DNA of 10,598 nt from positions 1 to 10,598 of the forward strand of contig JBGPMO010000015.1 of the NCBI GenBank assembly GCA_041487075.1, given 5' to 3'. The position numbers were made by a program, and so were the translations under genes. The stretch comes from JBGPMO01 sp041487075 (GTDB lineage Bacteria > Patescibacteriota > Minisyncoccia > UBA6257 > 1-14-0-10-40-38). A model generated the notes under the pieces. That model had not been told where the DNA came from. It saw only the letters and a list, made by a program, of their open reading frames with translations, and made no database searches. Of the stretch, positions 5,604 to 10,598 are shown piece by piece. Within the stretch, counting starts at the first letter, position 1, and each line of letters opens with the position of its first letter.

Positions 5604-5612
5604 TGGTATACT
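5604..5612 (+). promoter_or_regulatory. Extended -10 promoter upstream of the DUF378 gene
   Basis: TGGTATACT is an extended -10 (TATACT at 5607-5612). The -35 position holds an imperfect palindrome, TCCACATGGGGA (5582-5593), and no TTGACA. Predicted start near 5619, leader about 54 bases without a Shine-Dalgarno. Confidence 0.5.
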
Positions 5613-5672
5613 AGATACATCGACGTAATCACGCTCGAAGGTCGAATATATTCACCAACCAATCATTACCCT

Positions 5673-5900
5673 ATGAAAGGAAGTAAAGGTATTCACTCGA
5701 TTACGTTCATTCTCCTTATAGTCGGAGGATTGAACTGGCTTATTATGGCGCTTTTTGGCACTGGCATCGGCGAATGGGTCGGCGGCGGTACGCTTGCGAA
5801 TGTCATCTATATTCTCGTCGGTCTCTCCGCGCTCTATGAGCTTATGATTCACAAAGCCGATTGCCGGCTTTGCAACCCGGGCGGCGGCATGGGAAAATAA
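5673..5900 (+). CDS. DUF378 family small membrane protein
   Basis: A 75-residue protein with two membrane helices (about 10-29 and 40-58). The IVGGLNWLIMALFG stretch at 16-29 and the IYILVGLSALYEL stretch at 45-57 are the two conserved blocks of DUF378. A short tail carries C64-x2-C67 and a glycine-rich end (NPGGGMGK). The biochemical role of the family is not established. It is monocistronic, with an extended -10 promoter upstream and a hairpin terminator downstream, and has no Shine-Dalgarno. The C-x2-C tail could bind a metal or form a disulfide; this is not a family-wide feature that I can recall. Confidence 0.9.
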   Translation: MKGSKGIHSITFILLIVGGLNWLIMALFGTGIGEWVGGGTLANVIYILVGLSALYELMIHKADCRLCNPGGGMGK

Positions 5901-5925
5901 GAAGGTAGCTCTTGCTACTCTCGTT

Positions 5926-5956
5926 TCAAAAACCCCGTGTGAGGCGAGGTTTTTGA
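5926..5956 (+). terminator. Hairpin terminator after the DUF378 gene
   Basis: TCAAAAACC (5926-5934) pairs with GGTTTTTGA (5948-5956), a 9-bp AT-rich stem with a 13-base loop, where the right arm supplies the T-run. A smaller hairpin, GTAGC-tctt-GCTAC class (about 5905-5918), precedes it. Weaker than the other terminators here. Confidence 0.6.
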
Positions 5957-6000
5957 TATAGACGTTTGCTTTTCACGGCTTTTGCAGGCACACTTGTTTT

Positions 6001-7335
6001 ATGATTCAAGAAAACAAGCGTGAGTCCACCCAGAGCTTCTACGGCCTCGGCATTGCTCCGAATCTTCTCCACATCCTTGACTCGCAAAGATTCACGACAC
6101 CCACGCCCATTCAAGTAAAAGCAATTCCTATCGCGATTGAAGGCAAGGACTTAATCGGCATTGCACAAACCGGCACCGGAAAAACCCTTGCCTTTGCGCT
6201 CCCGATTCTCCAACGGCTTGCTTCAATGGAGGGTGTTACTCGCCGTAACCCGGAGGGCGGAGGCGGGCAAGCGCTCATTGTTTTGCCCACCCGTGAGTTG
6301 GCGCTTCAAGTAGATGAGATGGTCCAAAAGATCGGCCGCTCACTCAATGTTCGTACCGCAATTGTGATCGGTGGCGCTTCGATGAATATACAAATCCAAG
6401 CGCTCCGCCGGAATCCGCAAATCGTTATTGGCACGCCGGGCCGCATCTTGGACCTCTTGCAAGGCAGGACGCTCCATTTAGGCGCAGTGCGTATACTGGT
6501 ATTAGACGAAGCTGACCGCATGCTCGACATGGGCTTTGCTCCACAAATCAAAAAAATTCTTGCTTCCCTTCCCCGCGAGCGGCAGACAATGCTCTTCTCT
6601 GCCACCATGCCAGACGATATCGTCCGCATTGCCTCTACTTATATGAAGCTCCCGCTCCGCATTGAGATTGCCCGTGCGGGCACGCCAGCCGAACACGTCT
6701 CGCAAGAATTATTTGTTGTAAAAAAAGAAGACAAAATCCGGCTCCTTGACCACCTTTTGGCTGAATACCGCGGTACGGTGCTCGTCTTCTCACGCACGAA
6801 GCACGGCGCGCACAAAATCTGCCGCGCAATCCGCGGCATGGGAACCAGCTCTGCCGAAATCCATTCGAATAAATCCCTTTCCCAGCGCCGCGAAGCGCTT
6901 GACGGATTTAAATCCGGCAAATACCGCGTGCTTGTTGCCACGGACATCGCCGCCCGCGGCATTGATGTGACGGGCATCGAACTTGTGGTAAACTTCGACA
7001 TTCCCGAATACGCCGAGGATTATGTGCACCGCATCGGCCGCACCGGACGCGCCGGACTCGCGGGCCGCGCCATCACGTTCGCCACTCCTGAACAGCGCGG
7101 GCACGTACGCGCGATCGAGCGATTGGTCCGCACGGCACTCGCTTCTTCAAAACTTCCCGTACTTCCTGCGCACCGACCCATGCCTGCCTTAGAGGCAAGT
7201 AGGTCGGCTTTCGAATCCGCACGCCCCGCATTCAATGCGTCCCTTCGCAACTTCCGCTCTAGAAGACGGCCTCCCAGCCGGTCTCCTCGCCAAGAATTTG
7301 GAAATAGGAGAGGACAATTTCAAGGTCGAAGGTAA
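6001..7335 (+). CDS. rhlE: DEAD-box ATP-dependent RNA helicase, RhlE type
   Basis: A 444-residue RNA helicase that unwinds short RNA duplexes using ATP, acting in ribosome assembly and RNA turnover. All motifs are present in order: Q motif with Gln38 (TPTPIQ), motif I AQTGTGKT (55-62), Ia PTRELA (96-101), GG (124-125), Ib TPGR (145-148), II DEAD (169-172), III SAT (200-202), IV LVFSRTK (261-267), V ATDIAARGID (313-322) and VI HRIGRTGRAG (343-352). The DMGFAPQIKKI stretch after DEAD and overall length fit the RhlE subfamily. After the core, residues 395-444 form a low-complexity Arg/Ser/Phe-rich basic tail typical of RNA-binding extensions. The VOC gene follows 15 bases after its stop with no terminator between, so they may share a transcript. 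No clear promoter or Shine-Dalgarno was identified. Confidence 0.96.
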   Translation: MIQENKRESTQSFYGLGIAPNLLHILDSQRFTTPTPIQVKAIPIAIEGKDLIGIAQTGTGKTLAFALPILQRLASMEGVTRRNPEGGGGQALIVLPTRELALQVDEMVQKIGRSLNVRTAIVIGGASMNIQIQALRRNPQIVIGTPGRILDLLQGRTLHLGAVRILVLDEADRMLDMGFAPQIKKILASLPRERQTMLFSATMPDDIVRIASTYMKLPLRIEIARAGTPAEHVSQELFVVKKEDKIRLLDHLLAEYRGTVLVFSRTKHGAHKICRAIRGMGTSSAEIHSNKSLSQRREALDGFKSGKYRVLVATDIAARGIDVTGIELVVNFDIPEYAEDYVHRIGRTGRAGLAGRAITFATPEQRGHVRAIERLVRTALASSKLPVLPAHRPMPALEASRSAFESARPAFNASLRNFRSRRRPPSRSPRQEFGNRRGQFQGRR

Positions 7336-7350
7336 TCCAAAAAAACCACC

Positions 7351-7728
7351 ATGATTACAAACGCACCCATCTGCCCCGTGCTCCCGGTTTCTGATTTCGA
7401 AAAAGCAAAAAAATTCTACCGCGATCAGTTGGGCCTGAAGCTCGTAGAAGAAAATACTAAAGCACACGCCGCAACGTTTGAAGCTGGTAAAGGCACGTGG
7501 CTTGAGATTTTTGAAAGCCCTTCCCGAAAAAGTGAAGATACCGCCGCTTCCTTCAAAGTAAACGATATTGAAGCGACGATGAAAGAACTCCGTGCAAAAG
7601 GAGTGAAGTTCGAAGAGTACGACATGCCGCCCGTGAAAACCGTAAACGGCCTCTGCACGATCGACGGCATGAGCTCTGCCTGGTTCAAAGATCCCGCCGG
7701 CAATATCCTTTGTTTAAATCAGAGATAA
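7351..7728 (+). CDS. VOC-superfamily (glyoxalase/bleomycin-resistance fold) protein
   Basis: A 125-residue single-module VOC protein, made of two beta-alpha-beta-beta-beta repeats. Seen: PVSDFEKAKKFYRDQLGLKL at 12-31, the classic first repeat; WLEIFE at 50-55 with a candidate metal ligand Glu52; and SSAWFKDPAGNILCL at 108-122, the classic last strand. The final-strand acidic ligand usual in metal-dependent members (GNxxEL) is Cys121 here, and the first-strand His is absent (C8/P9), so standard glyoxalase-type metal chemistry is doubtful. Families with this fold include glyoxalase I, dioxygenases and drug-binding proteins; the substrate cannot be told. Likely co-transcribed with the helicase and closed by a terminator 20 bases downstream. 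Confidence 0.9.
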   Translation: MITNAPICPVLPVSDFEKAKKFYRDQLGLKLVEENTKAHAATFEAGKGTWLEIFESPSRKSEDTAASFKVNDIEATMKELRAKGVKFEEYDMPPVKTVNGLCTIDGMSSAWFKDPAGNILCLNQR

Positions 7729-7748
7729 GAAAGGAGATGAGCTTACTC

Positions 7749-7778
7749 AAAACCACTGAGATAAACCGGTGGTTTTTT
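7749..7778 (+). terminator. Rho-independent terminator after the VOC gene
   Basis: AAAACCAC (7749-7756) pairs with GTGGTTTT (7769-7776) across a 12-base loop; the right arm continues into T6. It ends the helicase-VOC run. Confidence 0.75.
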
Positions 7779-7865
7779 GATGGTGAGATACGCGGTTTTG
7801 AATTTGAAGTTAAAAAAAGCTAGAGAATTGAGTTATCCACTGAGGAGACGCCCGAGGTATAAAAA

Positions 7866-7874
7866 TGATACAAT
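7866..7874 (+). promoter_or_regulatory. Extended -10 promoter of the DUF5652 gene
   Basis: TGATACAAT is an extended -10 (TACAAT, 7869-7874) ending six bases before the GTG at 7881, predicting a leaderless transcript. A GTTATCCAC element lies upstream at 7832-7840. Confidence 0.55.
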
Positions 7875-7880
7875 AATGGC

Positions 7881-8099
7881 GTGAATAACCTGCAAGGAAT
7901 TCCATCCAATCTCACCTGGCTCATCGTTCTCGTTGCTCTCTGGACGCTCCCCTGGAAAGGCGTGGCGCTCTGGAGAGCGGCAAAACGCCACGACCTCTGG
8001 TGGTTCATCATCCTTCTCTTCGTGAACTCACTTGCTCTTCTCGAAATTCTTTACATCTTCATCTGGAACAAACGAAAACCGAAAACCGCGAACGGTTAA
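7881..8099 (+). CDS. DUF5652 family small membrane protein
   Basis: A 72-residue protein starting at GTG, with two membrane helices (about 11-31 and 39-62) and a basic tail (NKRKPKTANG). The block WKGVALWRAAKRHDLWWFIILLFVNSLALLEILYIF, spread over residues 25-60, matches DUF5652, a family found mainly in Patescibacteria; its function is not established. The GTG start is chosen because the -10 box ends six bases before it and no in-frame ATG precedes the first helix. The secreted two-domain protein gene follows after 18 bases, on the same strand and with no terminator, so the two are probably one operon. Confidence 0.9.
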   Translation: MNNLQGIPSNLTWLIVLVALWTLPWKGVALWRAAKRHDLWWFIILLFVNSLALLEILYIFIWNKRKPKTANG

Positions 8100-8117
8100 T
8101 CTTCTTTTGGATAGCAT

Positions 8118-9041
8118 ATGAAAAGATTTCTTTTTATGATTGTTGCGATTGCCGTTATTGCAGTCGTTCTCAAACTCGCTGTTAAAAACCAAACAATCAA
8201 TCCCCTTCCTCCAGCGCCAGAAATCATCCCGAGTGTTGCAACCCTAACGTACCGCAATACCGTATACGGCTTTGCCTTTAACTATCCCGAAGGATCCGAC
8301 GTGCGAAACGAATACTTTGAAGGATACCTGCCGAGCACTCAAACTGGCGCAGTCGGCATCTTTATTCCAAAATCTCTGGCTCATGGCACGAACCTCGGAG
8401 AAGCAGGCGTATTCGTCGGCGTAAGCCCAAGTAGAGAAGCTCTCCAAAAATGCGGTGGGGCAACGAACGCAGGAGAAACGGCGCGCGGCACCATTATGAT
8501 AAACGGCGAAATATTCAACGCCTTTGACGCAAGCGACGCCGGCGCCGGAAACTTTTACGAATCAAAAATATATCGCACCGTACACTCTGGTTCGTGCTAT
8601 GAAATCGTGGAACTCCTCCATACAACTAATATCGGCAACTATGACCCGGGAACGGTTCAGGTATTCGATAAAGCAAAATTCTCGGGCTACCTCGACCTCA
8701 TGGCGAAAAGCTTTACGTTTACTGCTGTATCCGGGAGCGGCGTTATAGGCACGGTTGCTCTCGGCCCCACGTGTCCGGTCGAGCGGATGCCGCCAGACCC
8801 GAACTGTGCGCCGCGACCTTATCAAACGACGATTCAAATTTACTATGCGGGGAGTACAACACTTTTAAAATCAGTTTCAACTGATTTTAACGGCCGCTTT
8901 CGCACGGAACTTGCGCCGGGAAATTACGCACTAGAAGCAAAAGGCGGACAAACCTTACCGCGTTGTTCGGTGTTCTCCGTTACCGTCAAACAAAACTCAT
9001 TCAGTGAAAGCGACATTCAATGTGACACCGGAATAAGGTAA
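8118..9041 (+). CDS. Signal-anchored two-domain extracytoplasmic protein, function unknown
   Basis: A 307-residue protein with an N-terminal hydrophobic anchor (3-20), a Pro-rich linker (28-38) and two outer domains. Domain 1 (about 42-203) begins YRNTVYGFAFNYPEG and ends FSGYLDLMAKSFTF, a pattern resembling PsbP-like folds. Domain 2 (about 208-307) has the GTVALGPTCPVERMPPDPNC opening, STDFNGRFRTELAPGNYAL core and PRCS...QCDTGIR ending of a carboxypeptidase-regulatory-like (transthyretin/Cna-B-type) beta-sandwich known from many bacterial surface proteins. Six cysteines all lie outside the membrane, two in domain 1 (C112, C160) and four in domain 2 (C219, C230, C283, C302), suggesting three disulfides. 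No catalytic motif is seen. It probably sits on the outer face of the membrane and follows DUF5652 by 18 bases. Domain names are from pattern recognition. Confidence 0.85.
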   Translation: MKRFLFMIVAIAVIAVVLKLAVKNQTINPLPPAPEIIPSVATLTYRNTVYGFAFNYPEGSDVRNEYFEGYLPSTQTGAVGIFIPKSLAHGTNLGEAGVFVGVSPSREALQKCGGATNAGETARGTIMINGEIFNAFDASDAGAGNFYESKIYRTVHSGSCYEIVELLHTTNIGNYDPGTVQVFDKAKFSGYLDLMAKSFTFTAVSGSGVIGTVALGPTCPVERMPPDPNCAPRPYQTTIQIYYAGSTTLLKSVSTDFNGRFRTELAPGNYALEAKGGQTLPRCSVFSVTVKQNSFSESDIQCDTGIR

Positions 9042-9115
9042 TCTAAAGCTATGGCACAGCATCATTATGGTCGAAAAAATAAAAACAATACTCCGCAGTA
9101 AAGTACTCTTTTATT

Positions 9116-9124
9116 TGTTATACT
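9116..9124 (+). promoter_or_regulatory. Extended -10 promoter of the VIT operon
   Basis: TGTTATACT is an extended -10 (TATACT, 9119-9124) ending seven bases before the ATG at 9132, predicting a leaderless or near-leaderless first message. No -35 is evident. Confidence 0.55.
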
Positions 9125-9131
9125 TAACACC

Positions 9132-9404
9132 ATGAAACCCTTACATCGGCACACCGTAGGATTGGTTGTCGGTTCTTTCTTGGGCACCGTACATCTCGTG
9201 TGGTCTATTCTCGTTGCCCTCGGATGGGCCGAACCGCTCATGACCTTTATCTTCCGGCTCCATTTCATCGAACCGCCGTACCACCAGATTGCTCCGTTTC
9301 ATATCGGATCGGCAATCCTCCTCATCGTTATCGCTTCACTCGTCGGCTACGGGGCAGGTTCCCTTTTTGCAGCTCTTTGGAACCGCATCCATCGCTCGAG
9401 TTAA
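9132..9404 (+). CDS. Small two-helix membrane protein, conserved hypothetical
   Basis: A 90-residue protein with two membrane helices (about 9-33 and 57-82) joined by an amphipathic segment (FRLHFIEPPYHQIAPF, 41-56). The HLVWSILVALGWAEPL and FRLHFIEPPY blocks match, from memory, a small hypothetical family seen in Patescibacteria and some other bacteria; no function is known. Histidines at 5, 7, 21, 44, 51 and 57 are notable next to a metal transporter but are not proof of metal binding. Its stop overlaps the next start (TAATG), so it is translationally coupled to the VIT-type transporter; a role as partner of that transporter is inference. Confidence 0.85.
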   Translation: MKPLHRHTVGLVVGSFLGTVHLVWSILVALGWAEPLMTFIFRLHFIEPPYHQIAPFHIGSAILLIVIASLVGYGAGSLFAALWNRIHRSS

Positions 9405-10132
9405 TGCTCCACAATCCTTCTATCCATACTGAAAATATTCATCGCCAGGAACGCGGGCGTTATCTTGGCGACTTAGTGTATGGAGCCAATGACGGCATCA
9501 TTACGACCTTCGCGGTCATCTCGGGCGCAACCGGAGCCACGCTTCTCCCCGGCATCATCATCATCTTGGGACTTGCAAATCTGGTCGGCGACGGAATCTC
9601 TATGGGGCTTTCGAATTTTCTTTCCTTGCGTTCGCGCCGCGACTTTGAAAAAACGCAACGCAGAATCGAAGAACATGAAATCGAAACATTCCCGGAGAAA
9701 GAACGTGAGGAAACTGCCGCTATCCTCCGGCGCTGGGGCATCGGAGAACGCGAGCTCTCGGCAACCCTTGCCGCAATCACCAGCAATAAAAAACGCTGGA
9801 CCGACCTTATGATGATCGAGGAGTTAAAGATTATCGAACACGGCAGTGGTAATCCTTCGCGCCACGGCATGGCCACTGCAGCCGCCTTTTTCGTTGCAGG
9901 ATTTCTGCCGCTCATTCCCTACCTTTTTGGAGTCCCGGGAGCGTACCAATTCGGCGTCTCAATTGCGGCCACTGCCGCATCGCTCTTTATCGTAGGCGCC
10001 GCTCGCACGATCGTAACCGGCACTCATCCGCTTCGCTCCGGCTTTGAAATGCTCTTGGTAGGAGGCCTTGCGGCAGGAGCGGCCTATGCGGTCGGCGCTA
10101 TCGTCACAATGGCCGTTGGCATCGCCATCTGA
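9404..10132 (+). CDS. VIT1/CCC1-family iron/manganese transporter
   Basis: A 242-residue transporter with five predicted membrane helices. Seen: DLVYGANDGIITTFAVISGATGA at 23-45, where D30 matches the conserved Asp of the family; LGLANLVGDGISMGLSNFLS at 55-74, with D63 and M67; an acidic cytoplasmic helical region at 85-145 rich in Glu (EEHEIE, EKEREE) and MMIEE (136-140), which corresponds to the metal-binding domain of VIT1; and three more helices (155-175, 180-205, 215-240). From family knowledge, such proteins move Fe2+ or Mn2+ out of the cytosol in exchange for protons and guard against metal excess. The ATG at 9404 is chosen: the frame stays open upstream to 9200 but that stretch overlaps the preceding gene and precedes the family's N-terminus. 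DUF167 follows after 5 bases. Confidence 0.93.
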   Translation: MLHNPSIHTENIHRQERGRYLGDLVYGANDGIITTFAVISGATGATLLPGIIIILGLANLVGDGISMGLSNFLSLRSRRDFEKTQRRIEEHEIETFPEKEREETAAILRRWGIGERELSATLAAITSNKKRWTDLMMIEELKIIEHGSGNPSRHGMATAAAFFVAGFLPLIPYLFGVPGAYQFGVSIAATAASLFIVGAARTIVTGTHPLRSGFEMLLVGGLAAGAAYAVGAIVTMAVGIAI

Positions 10133-10137
10133 ACCCT

Positions 10138-10365
10138 ATGAAAATCTTCGTCAAAGTAAAACCGAACGCGCGAGAAGAACATCTGACAGAAATTAAAGAG
10201 CATCAATTCATTGTCGCGGTCACTGAACCTCCAGTCGAGGGCCGCGCGAATGCGGCTATTATGCGGATACTCGCTTCACACTTCAGCGTGCCAAGCACGT
10301 CAGTCCGCATCATCTCGGGCTATGCTTCGCGGCAGAAAATTGTGGAAATTATCGGAAAAGAGTAA
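10138..10365 (+). CDS. DUF167/YggU family protein
   Basis: A 75-residue cytoplasmic protein covering almost the full length of the DUF167 (YggU) fold, a small alpha/beta domain. It shows KVKPNAR at 6-12, the signature PPVEGRAN at 31-38, and VRIISGYASRQKIVEI at 56-71 (usually G..SR.K.v.i). The molecular function of the family is not established. It lies five bases after the transporter stop and is probably co-translated with it; no Shine-Dalgarno is seen. Nothing in the sequence ties it to metal transport beyond this position. Confidence 0.93.
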   Translation: MKIFVKVKPNAREEHLTEIKEHQFIVAVTEPPVEGRANAAIMRILASHFSVPSTSVRIISGYASRQKIVEIIGKE

Positions 10366-10426
10366 ACTGAAGCTATTATATCTGCGACCGTAACGCTCAA
10401 AAAGATTTAAAAAATATATCATCACT

Positions 10427-10598
10427 ATGAACGAAAATTTCAAGAAATTTGCGCCTCTCTCCCTCGTTGTTTTACTCGTTCTCATTCTCGGCATCGCCAT
10501 GCGCAACAGCTTTACCTCGAAAACAGGAATGAATGCGATCCCGCCGCCCGGCGCAAACCCTAGCGCCACTCCGCCTCCGGCAAGCGGTTGGACTCCTC
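10427..10598 (+). CDS. Signal-anchored protein with Pro-rich linker, truncated by window end
   Basis: The first 57 codons of a gene that continues past the window. A basic N-terminus (NENFKK) is followed by one hydrophobic helix at about 9-25 (APLSLVVLLVLILGIAM) and then a low-complexity Pro/Ala/Ser linker (IPPPGANPSATPPPASG), the usual layout of a membrane-anchored extracytoplasmic protein; the functional domain is outside the window. No lipobox is present. A TATATC element (10415-10420) ends six bases before the ATG and could be a weak leaderless-type -10. The frame is open to the last base. Confidence 0.8.
   Translation, partial: MNENFKKFAPLSLVVLLVLILGIAMRNSFTSKTGMNAIPPPGANPSATPPPASGWTP

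Noticed and set aside
7737..7823. 28-codon reading frame (ATG 7737) right after AAGGAG
   Set aside because: The purine run touches the ATG with no spacing, and the frame runs straight through the VOC terminator hairpin, so it is unlikely to be transcribed as a gene.
9052..9135. 27-codon hydrophobic reading frame whose TGA overlaps the ATG of the small membrane protein
   Set aside because: The ATGA overlap is suggestive, but the extended -10 at 9116-9124 lies inside it, there is no ribosome site, and no family is recognised; more likely chance.
9200..9403. Upstream in-frame extension of the VIT-type transporter (start at 9200)
   Set aside because: It overlaps the small membrane protein gene in another frame, its amino acids are not transporter-like, and the family begins near the ATG at 9404.

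Overview
The window looks like a piece of chromosome from a Patescibacteria (CPR) bacterium, most likely a parcubacterial lineage, possibly near Kaiserbacteria. The clues are GC close to 50%, short tightly packed genes, many small membrane or signal-anchored proteins, a DUF5652 protein, a parcubacterial-style type IV pilin, a short Obg without a C-terminal extension, and a short NAD kinase. TGA ends several well-supported genes (positions 688, 3929, 4908, 10132), so the code is not the TGA=Gly code of Gracilibacteria/Absconditabacteria. The taxonomic placement is inference from gene content. No tRNA, rRNA, insertion sequence, CRISPR array or phage gene was seen, and no stretch over 300 bases lacks a gene.

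Layout. 1-243 is the C-terminal end of a heavy-metal P1B-ATPase, followed by a four-helix DoxX-like membrane protein (317-688), a cold-shock protein (814-1011) with a perfect terminator, and a lipid-anchored or signal-anchored FG-GAP-like protein (1098-1634). A type IV pilin gene converges on it from the minus strand (2281-1631); the two stop codons share one CTAG. The pilin gene is divergent from an NAD kinase (2375-3058). Between NAD kinase and the next gene lies what I read as a decayed secreted-protein gene (3060-3199). Then come a housekeeping pair, an RsuA/RluF-type pseudouridine synthase (3228-3929) and the GTPase Obg (3931-4908), and a monocistronic double zinc-ribbon protein of unknown function (4980-5477) with its own promoter, leader hairpin, Shine-Dalgarno and terminator.

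The second half holds a DUF378 membrane protein (5673-5900), a RhlE-type DEAD-box RNA helicase (6001-7335), a VOC/glyoxalase-fold protein (7351-7728), a DUF5652 protein (7881-8099) followed closely by a two-domain secreted protein (8118-9041), and a compact three-gene run: small membrane protein (9132-9404), VIT1/CCC1-type iron/manganese transporter (9404-10132) and DUF167/YggU protein (10138-10365). A signal-anchored protein starts at 10427 and runs off the end.

Two patterns tie the region together. First, cell-envelope and metal functions recur (metal ATPase, VIT transporter, pilin, several anchored proteins) alongside RNA and ribosome housekeeping (Csp, pseudouridine synthase, Obg, RhlE). 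Second, several genes have a -10 box ending only 6-8 bases before the start codon and no Shine-Dalgarno, which predicts leaderless mRNAs; the zinc-ribbon gene is the clear exception. I found no strong evidence of a complete new multi-gene system; the best candidates for novelty are the zinc-ribbon protein, the leaderless-promoter pattern and the secreted-protein remnant.
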